DNA from: Amorphochlora amoebiformis
Taxonomy: Eukaryota > Cercozoa > Chlorarachniophyceae
Assembly: GCA_054601695.1 (NCBI GenBank)
Contig: BAAHQB010000141.1
Location: 186,001-250,000 of the forward strand
Length of the DNA stretch: 64,000 nt
Direction of reading: 5' to 3'
Every line of letters starts with the position of its first letter. Position 1 is the first letter of the stretch. The translations under genes and the position numbers were made by a program. Below are positions 1 through 64,000 of the stretch, piece after piece. The notes under the pieces were generated by a model that ran no database searches, was not told where the DNA came from, and saw only the letters and a program-made list of their open reading frames with translations.

Positions 1-5566
<5,566 letters not shown>

Positions 5567-5790
5567 TGACTTCCTTGGATCCCGAGAGTCGAGACCGCCA
5601 TGCTGACTCGAGGCGTCTCCCCTGCGCCTGCTTTGCTCCTTACAGTAGGAGGGATCCTTATGAGCACGGTGTGGAATAATAAACTATTCGTAATTCTATT
5701 ACTACTCTTTTTTCTCCGGTTGTTTTGGTCTGGAGGGGGCAGGGATGGCGTAACATGCGAAAGGTGTAGTGTCGGGGTTGGGGAATTCAG

Positions 5791-16883
<11,093 letters not shown>

Positions 16884-17104
16884 TAGGGGGATTCCCCAGA
16901 GATTTAGGAGGATACGATACCGTTACTACCGGAGTACCGGATGCAAGGAGGGTGTGACATAAGGCGCTGTAGAGCTACCTGAAAATATATCCGTTAGTAC
17001 CTATTGATGTCCGTCAGTAACCACCAGTACCCGTTAGCACCGGAAAAGCCCGCCAACCCCGGCCACCAAAAGACGTGCTCTGCAAAGGCTGACCCCTTTT
17101 CGAC
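16884..17104. promoter_or_regulatory. Divergent promoter region between the methyltransferase gene and the 17105 gene
   Basis: 221 bp separate two head-to-head ATG codons, free of (TA)n and richer in G+C than its surroundings. It holds repeated CCG/GTTA words such as ccgttactaccgg, gtaccgg and cccgttagcaccgg. Both flanking proteins carry signal-peptide plus basic leaders. Promoter function is inferred from position. Confidence 0.6.
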
Positions 17105-17758
17105 ATGATCACCGTCCTGCTTTCGATGGCCCTCGCCTCAGCTGCACCGGCCCACGGCCCGAGGCCCTCCCGCTCCCGCGCAACGCGTTCGCCGCGTCTC
17201 ATTATCCCAGGGTCTGGCTGGAAGCGCAGCCTGTTCGGATCCAAGCCGAGACATGACCATCTGGTTTTTTCCGATATCCTGGCTCCGCCCGCACCGCCTC
17301 AGAACATTATACGGTATTTCAAGGTTTTCAGAGCGGTATAAGGAATATATGGGAAGATGGTTGGGGCAGAAAGGTTGCGAGAAAAAAAGGGGCGGGAAGT
17401 AGGGTGTTCTTTTGGTTTAGGGGTTCATATCTCTTGGTTTTCGGTTTCGGATGTTGTGAGGGGCGTTGGTTTGGTGGGATGTCCAGAGGGAAAGGAAGAC
17501 AGATAGTTGAAGTGCGGTTGGGGGAGAGGGGTTGGAAATTGGAGGGGGAAGGGCTTAGGTGGAGCAACTTGCGTGTGTTGATATATTTGGATTTTGGTCG
17601 ATAGTGTTTCGGAAAATTAAAATTTGTTGTTCTGATATGTTTGTAACATCAACAACATTGAAACACATGTGCCTATGTGATTTTCCCTACGTATACGTAA
17701 TTTGGTTCATGTGAAGGCCTTCGAAAAAAGCCCAAGATATGAGATGATATATACACAC

Positions 17759-17794
<36 letters not shown>

Positions 17795-17816
17795 CATATA
17801 TTTACATATATATATT

Positions 17817-17913
<97 letters not shown>

Positions 17914-17925
17914 ACCCATATAAAT

Positions 17926-17978
<53 letters not shown>

Positions 17979-17987
17979 ATGTGTATA

Positions 17988-18029
<42 letters not shown>

Positions 18030-18086
18030 AATACCCATATAAATACACACACATACTTTATAATATATATATATATATATATATAC

Positions 18087-18134
<48 letters not shown>

Positions 18135-18169
18135 CATATATATACAATATATATATATATACATATATG

Positions 18170-18214
<45 letters not shown>

Positions 18215-18366
18215 CACATATATATACACATATATACATATACATACATATATGTATATATATACACACATATACATACACATATATATATATATATATA
18301 TATATTATAAGGGTACAAATATAGTGATATAATATATATATATATTATATGTGTGTGTGTGTGTAT

Positions 18367-18448
<82 letters not shown>

Positions 18449-18893
18449 TGTGTGTGTGTGTGTATATGTATGTATAGTATCTACATGCATATAAACATAT
18501 ATATATATATGTATATGTATAGGTATTTACATCATTAAATATATATATTTACATATATACACATATATATATATATATTGTTCATGTATTATACGCCCAC
18601 ATATGACATACAGGCCCAAGGGGGGGGGAGGCCGCAATCGGTCGGATGGTGTTTACCTCTTGACTGCGGTATCCACACTTCAGGTCTGCTAGTAACAGAA
18701 GCACGTATAAATATATATAGATATATACATTAAAATAAATAATTAAATATATGTATTTATATATATATATGTATGTATAAGTGTATTTATATAATATCCA
18801 ATTTATATTTATGCATTATATATATGTATATATATATATATATATATCATATATATGTACAGTATACATATATATATATACATATAATATATA

Positions 18894-18924
<31 letters not shown>

Positions 18925-19197
18925 AATTATATTGAATATAATATATACATATATATACATGTATATGTAAATACATATATATATATATACATACACATAC
19001 ATATATTGTAATTCAATTTGATATATTCAGGTGACGCAGGAATGGATGGATTTACCCGGTGAATTCTCATCTGAATATCAGGATATGATTCCCAATATTA
19101 TGATGTGGTCCAACGGAATCCAGGCAATCATTCATCCATATTTCGTATCTTAACTATCTTCATGTATGTGCATACATGTATTGTATTATATGTTTTG

Positions 19198-19235
<38 letters not shown>

Positions 19236-19271
19236 TGTATCTGTGTGGTATATGTATCTTACATATGTATG

Positions 19272-19340
<69 letters not shown>

Positions 19341-19399
19341 TACATGTATACATATATATATGCATAGTACCTACATGTATATAACACACAATACATAAA

Positions 19400-19476
<77 letters not shown>

Positions 19477-19754
19477 GTACATACATATACATCTAACCAT
19501 ACACATTAATTAGACCCCATACCCCCGTCAATGGAGCCATCTCGACTACCCCCCCAAGTTTGTTCTTGGGTATTTTCACAAGAACTCAGTCGAGAGCATG
19601 CTATTGGTACCAACAAACCTAACTCCTCCCTCACCCTAGCCTGTCTCTCTGCTGTTGAGTGGAATAAAATTAGAACCACATATAATATATATATCTATAT
19701 CTGTCATACAAATACATGCACAAAATATACATGCAATATATTACACACACATAT

Positions 19755-19817
<63 letters not shown>

Positions 19818-20008
19818 ATATAATTGTATGTACATTTTGATACCTATGAACATACAAATACATACAAATGAATGTATTAAAAGGCAGACGCATATTCATT
19901 TATATACAAGCGTTATCATACCCATTTACATACAAAGCAGAACCGCCGATACCTTTTGTCTTCCATTAGTTATTTCGATATATATCCATATATGTGTATA
20001 TGTGGATA

Positions 20009-20068
<60 letters not shown>

Positions 20069-20297
20069 TATATGTTATTATACATATATATATATATATG
20101 TATATACATATATATATATATTAATACCCACTGCGATGGGATAGGCGAGAGCCACTACCCCCGAGTATGCGCCGCACGCTCTGACATTCGTCGTTGATTT
20201 TGTAGCTGTGGACCCACGTAAGGATAGTATTACCTATCTTATATATGCGTGAAAGTACGTATGAATGTGCGGACAATATATATATTTATATATATAC

Positions 20298-20328
<31 letters not shown>

Positions 20329-20529
20329 TTGGTTTTGCCTTGAATATATACTAATATATAAATATATATATATGTATATATATAATTTATACATATATAT
20401 ATATGTATATATATATATAGGTTATGTTTACATACATATATATATATATATGTATATGTGTATGTATACATATATATATATATATATATTATAATATATA
20501 TATATATATATATACATGTATAATATACC

Positions 20530-20573
<44 letters not shown>

Positions 20574-20580
20574 TCTATAT

Positions 20581-20639
<59 letters not shown>

Positions 20640-20676
20640 TATATTCTATATATATATATATATATAGATATTATAT

Positions 20677-20715
<39 letters not shown>

Positions 20716-20832
20716 AAAATATATATATATATAAATTTTAAAAGTTTTACTATATACGAGTGTATACAATTTTTACGTACCAAGTATGTATATATAGATA
20801 TTTAAATATGTCTATGTGTAATATATAATATA

Positions 20833-20873
<41 letters not shown>

Positions 20874-21056
20874 GTAACATATATACATATGCACATATAT
20901 AAAAATATACATAATATATATACATATATATATATATTATATAAATACACATAAGTGTACATATATGCATATATCTGTATATATGTGTATATAGATATAC
21001 GTATATCTTTTAAGCATTGCATAAACCATATTTATTCATGTACAAACTGTTACATC

Positions 21057-21089
<33 letters not shown>

Positions 21090-21292
21090 CATACATATAT
21101 ATACATGAAAACATTCGTATATACAATATATATATATATATGTATTATATACAAATATATTGTCTATATATTATTATGTATATAGTTTTTTATAGTCAAC
21201 GATCCACGTAAGGCTAATTTTACCTCACCTAAATGTGTGACATGTATGTATTTGAGTATAAGTTTGCATTAAACTTATAACGTAAATATTTA

Positions 21293-21327
<35 letters not shown>

Positions 21328-21565
21328 TACATATATATATATATACATATATATACATATATATATATATATATACGTGTGTGTGTGTTTATATAGATAC
21401 CTATACATGTGTACATATTATTCGCATAATATAAATATATATATATATATATGGTGTGTGTATTCTTCTCTCTCCGTGGAGAGAATAAGAAGCAGAATAT
21501 CCATAAAACACCGAATATATAGGTGTGAGAAAGGTTCCTTCTACACATCTAAGCATACATATATA

Positions 21566-21596
<31 letters not shown>

Positions 21597-21639
21597 TATA
21601 TTGTATATGTACGTAATTTACATGTGTAAATATACACAA

Positions 21640-21671
<32 letters not shown>

Positions 21672-21819
21672 AGGCAAAAACCTGTCTCGATCTCTTCCGG
21701 TGTTGGAGAAAATGAGGAACATGGGCATCGCTTTCCAAGTGCTTAACATACATATCTAAATAATATATATATATATATATTTTTATATATATATAATATA
21801 TATAATATATATACATATA

Positions 21820-21853
<34 letters not shown>

Positions 21854-21857
21854 TTAC

Positions 21858-21912
<55 letters not shown>

Positions 21913-22136
21913 CACACATATTATAAACATATATATACACACATACATACATATATATAAAATATAAATAAATAAGAAATAATACAGATATCAATGTATA
22001 CATTTATATATATATATATATATATAATATATATATATGTATATATATATATGCACATACATACATATATGTGTGTGTGTGTGCGTGTGTAAGATACGTT
22101 TTTGTTACATATAAATAAATGCTTACAAAATGCACA

Positions 22137-22185
<49 letters not shown>

Positions 22186-22449
22186 ATATATATATATAAG
22201 TGTGTGTTGTGTGCGTGTGTGTATAGTATATATATATATATATATGATATGTAATATATAATATATACATATTATATATATGTATATATATATATATATA
22301 CAATATATGTATAAAAATATAGATATATGTGTTGTATGTATATATTTATGTAGGTGCCCTTACGCTGGGTTTAGGAATATTTGTACAGATTCATGTGCAC
22401 GGTTACTTATATCTCTATAGATGCCCATAGACTGGGGTGAAAGAAGGAT

Positions 22450-22490
<41 letters not shown>

Positions 22491-22547
22491 TGTGCGTGTG
22501 TAAGATACGTTTTTGTTACATATAAATAAATGCTTACAAAATGCACA

Positions 22548-22590
<43 letters not shown>

Positions 22591-22630
22591 ATATATATAT
22601 ATAAGTGTGTGTTGTGTGCGTGTGTGTATA

Positions 22631-22683
<53 letters not shown>

Positions 22684-22884
22684 ATGTAATATATAATATA
22701 TACATATTATATATATGTATATATATATATATATACAATATATGTATAAAAATATAGATATATGTGTTGTATGTATATATTTATGTAGGTGCCCTTACGC
22801 TGGGTTTAGGAATATTTGTACAGATTCATGTGCACGGTTACTTATATCTCTATAGATGCTCATAGACTGGGGTGAAAGAAGGAT

Positions 22885-22953
<69 letters not shown>

Positions 22954-23204
22954 CGTGTGTGTGTGTGTGTGTTTTATGGATCCTCTATTCATAGGTGCCT
23001 ATAGACTGGGGTGAGATAAAGGATGTATACGGTGGGGAGCTCGACCGCCTTAGGGTAGGATATCTATACTATATATATACACACACACATATATATATAT
23101 ATATATGTATATGTTTATATATTATAAATGTGTGTGTGTGTGTATGTGTAGACATATGAAAATATGTATGTATGTATATATATATATATGTGTGTGTGTG
23201 TGTT

Positions 23205-23254
<50 letters not shown>

Positions 23255-23288
23255 CATGTATGTATATAAATGTAAACAGATATGTATG

Positions 23289-23331
<43 letters not shown>

Positions 23332-23507
23332 TATAGAAGATAATATAAATGAGTCTATGTGCATATATATATATATATATGTATATACATATATATATAT
23401 ATATTATATATGAGTGTCGGTTTCAATATGTTGTAGAATACGTATATCAATATATGTTGTGTCTGTGTGTATGTATGTATTTATGTATGTTTAGCCGGTC
23501 TAAGTGC

Positions 23508-23590
<83 letters not shown>

Positions 23591-23639
23591 ATATATATAT
23601 ATGTGTGTGTGTATAAAAATGTATACATTAATAAATGTC

Positions 23640-23673
<34 letters not shown>

Positions 23674-23728
23674 TATAAACATATATGTATACATGTGTTA
23701 CATGTATTCATATTTAGTATACAATATG

Positions 23729-23784
<56 letters not shown>

Positions 23785-23800
23785 ATATATAAATAAATGT

Positions 23801-23832
<32 letters not shown>

Positions 23833-23968
23833 TATATATGTGCGTGTTTTATGTATGTATGTATATAATTATACATACATAAATATATATATATATATAT
23901 ATATATATCTTCGTATCTAATACATATGTGTATACCTTTTGAGCACAGTATATCTAAATATATAATAC

Positions 23969-23999
<31 letters not shown>

Positions 24000-24023
24000 A
24001 TACATTTATATATATATATATAT

Positions 24024-24054
<31 letters not shown>

Positions 24055-24091
24055 ATTATATATGTTGATTTAATATGCGAATATTCATATG

Positions 24092-24133
<42 letters not shown>

Positions 24134-24142
24134 CATGTGTAC

Positions 24143-24178
<36 letters not shown>

Positions 24179-24261
24179 ATGCATGTATGTGTACGTTATG
24201 TGTATGTGCACATTATGTACTTGTGGATGCACACACTCTGCATATGTGTATATATTTATGT

Positions 24262-24341
<80 letters not shown>

Positions 24342-24519
24342 ATTATGTACTAAGTAAATATCATGATTTATCTACATACTGGTTGCATGTATATATACAT
24401 ATGTATGTATATATATATATATATACATACATACATGTATATATATATATATATAGATATGTATATATATATATATATGTAGATTTATGCATGTATATAT
24501 ATATATATATATATATTAC

Positions 24520-24568
<49 letters not shown>

Positions 24569-24638
24569 ATATGTATATATACATATATATGTGTGTGTAT
24601 GTAAATTATATATGTACATATTGTAATATACATGCATG

Positions 24639-24684
<46 letters not shown>

Positions 24685-25005
24685 ATACATTGTAGAAACT
24701 ATGCCAATTTACGTATGGAAAAATCGATTTTGTCATAAACCCCATTTTATAGGAATCTCTGGGTGAAGACCCAAGCTTCAACTACTGGTAACACCTCACA
24801 CTCTCTGGTCACCAACATCATATTCACAATTTTTCCAATGACCAGGGTCATACAAAATTCCGGTAAACACCACTAGATCTGCAACATCAGCCTGTACAGC
24901 CGCCGTTGTCTTATTTTCATTATATTAAGTTGTTCGCACGCCCCGCCGGTACCGTATCGGCATGCTTTTTCTAAATATGCATGTGAAAATAATAAGCGTG
25001 CATAG
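17105..25005 (+). CDS. Unrecognised ~204-residue protein with signal peptide and basic transit-like leader
   Basis: No family recognised. Proposed exons: 17105-17335, 19031-19144, 19537-19606, 20206-20217, 21196-21207, 21674-21738, 24753-24787, 24930-25005, totalling 615 nt with all phases closed. The first exon begins with a clear signal peptide ([16 protein letters not shown]) followed by a long Arg/Ser/Pro-rich segment with almost no acidic residues. This is the layout of proteins sent to a complex plastid. Later exons encode soluble-looking sequence ([69 protein letters not shown]). The two 12-nt exons keep phase whether included or skipped. The exon at 21674-21738 is also open on the other strand. 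The first intron begins with ~400 bp of G/T-rich DNA. The last exon is the weakest call. Confidence 0.6.
20206..20217 (+). CDS. Candidate 12-nt microexon (first of a pair)
   Basis: Twelve bases lie between tgattttgtag and gtaagg. With the phase-1 remainder of the previous exon it would add A-V-D-P. It shares CCAC|GTAAGG and a similar downstream intron start with 21196-21207. Confidence 0.4.
21196..21207 (+). CDS. Candidate 12-nt microexon (second of a pair)
   Basis: Twelve bases lie between ttttttatag and gtaagg. In phase it would add L-N-D-P. The intron start (gtaaggctaattttacct) resembles that after the microexon at 20206 (gtaaggatagtattacct), suggesting local duplication. Confidence 0.4.
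22085..23028. repeat. Tandem duplication, ~410-435 bp unit, two full copies and one partial
   Basis: The blocks starting aagatacgtttttgttacat (22091 and 22502) and ggtgcccttacgctggg (22353 and 22788) recur in the same order and orientation. They differ mainly in (TA)n length and by a C/T change in gcccatag versus gctcatag. A third partial copy (tgcctatagactggggtga) lies at ~22994-23028. It falls in the large intron between the exons at 21674 and 24753. Confidence 0.95.
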
Positions 25006-25414
25006 CTTTAGAACCGCTGAAGTCAGTTGGCAAATGATCATCGGAATTCGAATGTCGACATTCTAGACACTAGATGTGTAATTGCGCAATATATACGCTT
25101 CACTAGACCGTGGCAGAGCTTTGGTTACCCTAGTTGCTAGAGGGTTACTAGTCAATTCAGCTCGACTTGTGTACTAATATAAAACTAGTCCCGCGATGAA
25201 CTCAACCCGGCGAATTTCTAGAATTTCAGGGAATAGCCAGTCCATTTGCATATTCATTTTCATTGCAGCATTTTCACTTATTGCAATATCACTGGTGAAT
25301 TCAATTGAGTTAACAATCTAGATGTAATTATAATGACTTTGGCTACGTCTGATAATTTTAACGCCTATCCTTTAGAGCTGTCGAACGAAAACAAGTAGTC
25401 TTGAACATATTGCA
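25006..25414. other. Intergenic stretch between two convergent gene ends
   Basis: About 410 bp of non-repetitive DNA between the stop codon of the 17105 gene and the stop codon of the two-PDZ gene. I see no further exon; it should contain both 3' UTRs. Confidence 0.5.
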
Positions 25415-35715
<10,301 letters not shown>

Positions 35716-35757
35716 GATATTATATACATGTATATATATATATATATATATATGTAC

Positions 35758-35808
<51 letters not shown>

Positions 35809-35976
35809 GTAGTAATATATTTCTGCATTTATACACACACACACATAGTATTTATAAATGTTAGGATATGATTAGGCTAGTTTTTAATACAGATTGGTTC
35901 TTGTGACATCTTTATAAATAGTTAGGCATACCTCCTCTTTAATGCTAGTTCTTGCCAGAATTCCGCTCATTCTAAC

Positions 35977-36008
<32 letters not shown>

Positions 36009-36176
36009 AATTTACACAGATTTGCTTCCTCTTGCTCTCTCAACTTTATCCCCTTTGACATCTCCCTTCTATATTCCCTTCGTCCTCTCCCTGCGTCGAG
36101 ACTCTCTTTATTGCTCCCATCATTTCAGTAGTTCTCTCGATCTATCATTTTCCCCTATCTATTAATATACATGTAC

Positions 36177-36233
<57 letters not shown>

Positions 36234-36642
36234 ACGCGCCAGAATTATTTGTGTATAAATGCAGAACTATATTACGCTGTGATATTCGCCTCATCCCAGT
36301 TGTAGTTGGAATATTTGGATTTTATTGCGATAGCAGTTTGGGGCGGGGAGGGTGTTTGGGAGCGGAAATCGCCCTCAATGTGGGTTAAGTCGATTTGGCT
36401 CCTTCCCCTTTTGGGTTTTAGACGGAGAAGGGGTGGGTTTTCCATTTGGAGGGCAGAAATTATTTTTTTTTTGCAATTTTGGTGGCACGTATGTTCATAC
36501 GTGTGTGTATTCGTGTGCGTGCGCATGTTTTGAATTGAGGAAATGGGGTTTACAAATTCCAACATCCAAAGTAAAAGAATTTAGAATAAAAATACATTTG
36601 AGATTGAAGAATGATACAATATGTAAAAAGAATATATTCATA

Positions 36643-36693
<51 letters not shown>

Positions 36694-36847
36694 TATATTA
36701 CATTCATACACACGCATAGATACACATACATACATCCATATATACAAACGTAAATATATGGACTAAATCAACACATTATACATATAAATATGATATTTAC
36801 GTATATATGTCTATGTATAATATATATCATATATATATATATATACG

Positions 36848-36921
<74 letters not shown>

Positions 36922-37041
36922 AGGATCCACCCGTTGAGAGCTCTCCCCTAGCCCATACCCTAACCCAATCCTAATCCTCAACCTGCGCCGGATTCGGCCT
37001 GGTATAGGTCCCTGAAGATTGTATATGTATATATTTATATA

Positions 37042-37083
<42 letters not shown>

Positions 37084-37084
37084 C

Positions 37085-37117
<33 letters not shown>

Positions 37118-37256
37118 ATATATATTATATTCAAGAAGACCAAACGTATTTTATATATGAAAATATATATTCGTATTTATACATATTTGAAAATGTGTGT
37201 GTATATGCACATCAAAATATGTGTATTCGCACAGCATTATATATGTATATATATAT

Positions 37257-37287
<31 letters not shown>

Positions 37288-37291
37288 GAAA
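35716..37291. other. Spacer between the two PDZ genes, with a G/T-rich island
   Basis: (TA)n blocks alternate with a pyrimidine-rich island (~36010-36160) and a G/T-rich island (~36300-36540). A small acceptor/donor-bounded segment on the minus strand (36983-37011, frame GPIPGRIRR) could be an alternative exon of the upstream PDZ gene. The minus-strand ORF at 36272-36565 is open but has no acceptor I trust. Confidence 0.4.
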
Positions 37292-42750
<5,459 letters not shown>

Positions 42751-42751
42751 T

Positions 42752-50475
<7,724 letters not shown>

Positions 50476-50744
50476 TTCGAGCACGCAACAGTATCGAACA
50501 CTGTATCCGAATTCGCTTTTCTTCTATATTGCGAGCTTCAGGACCTAAGGAATCCGTCTAGGAAAGTTGCGGGACGAGGAAAGGGGTTAGCCATTAGAAA
50601 TTACATGAGTAAACAGAAAGATCGCACCCACCCATTCGGCTGATGCTTATGGGGCGGTGGAGGCTGGAAGGTCTCCGAGAGTCTCCAGGGGCGCTTGCCC
50701 TAACCCTAGGCGAAAATCGGCCGAAGAAGTAAGTAATACTTCGG
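50476..50744. promoter_or_regulatory. Divergent promoter region between the DENN and CEP295-like genes
   Basis: 269 bp without (TA)n between two head-to-head start codons; it contains a ccctaaccctagg word near 50697. Function is inferred from position only. Confidence 0.5.
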
Positions 50745-57179
<6,435 letters not shown>

Positions 57180-57287
57180 GTGTTAACAGAAATGGGCATT
57201 CCGGATGTGACGCTCCCGGATTGCGACTCAATTTGCGAGACTTGTAAAGCGAAGGGAGCTATCGGCGTACATGCCTGCAATTGCTAA
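57180..57287 (+). CDS. Terminal exon of an unidentified cysteine-rich protein
   Basis: The acceptor atttttacag is followed by 35 open codons and a TAA. The encoded tail (EMGIPDVTLPDCDSICETC, then KAKGAIGVHACNC) holds five cysteines in a CxxxCxxC...CxC arrangement, as in a small zinc- or metal-binding knuckle. No upstream exon could be found within the (TA)n-rich DNA; it might be an alternative last exon of the CEP295-like gene or belong to a separate short gene. Confidence 0.5.
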   Translation: MLTEMGIPDVTLPDCDSICETCKAKGAIGVHACNC

Positions 57288-57954
57288 TACTACTAGACTA
57301 CTGATACTAGTGATATTCGAACCTCTCGTCATCGATCGTACCCGTTACCTGGGCCAGTAACTCTAGAACCTGGGTTACCTGGCAACAACAAATCGACCGG
57401 TACGCCGCGGACCCGCGGTACCTATATGACTTGCGTACGGTAGTAACTTATACTAGTACTTTATAATCGTACGATAATATTCTAGATGTTGTGAGACCTA
57501 TTAACTAGATTAAGACTCAATTACGTACGCAATATTACCCATGTCGACCATAATGGTGTAAATATCTGGACCAGAGGAATATTATACTATATATCATAGA
57601 TTCATAGTACATCTACATAATATATATATATATATGTATTATATGTAATATATATATATATACTAGATATATATATAGTATATATATGCATATAAATATC
57701 GTATATATATATATATATATACATATATATATGTGTGTGTATGTGTATTATTATATATACTAGATATATATATATATATATATATTTCCATATATATACT
57801 ATGATATACAATTATAGTCAGTATACGTACATTCGTGATCAATTTAAACTCTAGAACTGGCTGGAAATTCATTGTACTGGAATTCAGATTTCTTCATTCA
57901 TCGGTACAATATTATTACGTAGTACGTACTATTTAGATCTAGACTATCATGCGG
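57288..57954. other. Spacer before the NFU1 3' end
   Basis: Low-repeat DNA with many CTAG/ACTAGT words and repeated gttacctgg/ccggtac words (57345-57425), then (TA)n at 57615-57790. No exon seen; convergent gene ends meet here. Confidence 0.5.
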
Positions 57955-61550
<3,596 letters not shown>

Positions 61551-61555
61551 TTGCA
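61551..61555. promoter_or_regulatory. Five-base gap between the NFU1 and DHFR-TS start codons
   Basis: The most upstream NFU1 ATG (61550-61548, minus) and the DHFR-TS ATG (61556-61558, plus) are separated by ttgca. If both starts are right, each promoter lies within the other gene. Confidence 0.45.

Positions 61556-64000
<2,445 letters not shown>

Noticed and set aside
17328-17604. Proline-rich minus frame and plus frame at the G/T-rich stretch
   Set aside because: It is the start of the first intron of the 17105 gene; composition bias alone explains both frames.
21675-21756. Minus-strand frame [22 protein letters not shown]
   Set aside because: Plausible by itself, but the plus-strand reading joins neighbouring exons in phase; the strand stays unproven.

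Overview
The window is eukaryotic nuclear DNA, most likely from an intron-rich unicellular protist. Almost every gene is broken into many small GT-AG exons. The introns and intergenic DNA are filled with long (TA)n microsatellites, which make up a large part of the 64 kb and create almost all of the long Tyr/Ile open frames. I found exons by hand: non-TA islands, splice sites, frame continuity and family motifs. Seven of the nine gene models that have both ends in the window sum to a multiple of three with every intron phase closed, which is strong internal support.

Layout from left to right. (1) <1-5566 (-): class I cyclic-nucleotide phosphodiesterase, 23 exons, C-terminus off the window. 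(2) ~5791-7075 (+): small membrane protein ending in a KKxx-type tail. (3) 9334-16883 (-): SpoU/TrmH-family (TrmJ-like) RNA 2'-O-methyltransferase with a signal peptide and a basic leader. (4) 17105-25005 (+): unrecognised ~204-residue protein with the same kind of bipartite leader, sharing a 221-bp divergent promoter with (3). (5) 25415-35715 (-): 500-residue protein with two PDZ domains. (6) 37292-42750 (-): a second PDZ protein. (7) 42752-50475 (-): DENN-domain protein (Rab GEF family), 683 residues. (8) 50745-55820 (+): coiled-coil protein resembling the N-terminus of centrosomal CEP295. (9) 57180-57287 (+): lone cysteine-rich terminal exon. (10) 57955-61550 (-): NFU1 iron-sulfur scaffold protein. 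(11) 61556->64000 (+): bifunctional DHFR-thymidylate synthase, truncated before the catalytic cysteine.

Inferred biology: fused DHFR-TS occurs in plants, alveolates, stramenopiles and some other protists and not in animals or fungi. Two adjacent genes with signal peptide plus basic transit-like leader suggest a complex (secondary) plastid. A CEP295-like protein suggests centrioles or flagella. The DHFR half is more plant/alga-like than Plasmodium/Toxoplasma-like. A photosynthetic or plastid-bearing alveolate or stramenopile is my best guess, but the species cannot be read from this window.

Genes are often head-to-head (3/4, 7/8, 10/11). The NFU1 and DHFR-TS start codons may lie only 5 bp apart. 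Besides (TA)n there are telomere-like TTAGGG/CCCTAA tracts in introns, a CT minisatellite, ATT, AAT and GATAY arrays, a ~410-bp tandem duplication, and a duplicated methyltransferase exon fragment that appears to have been recruited as a new exon in another frame.
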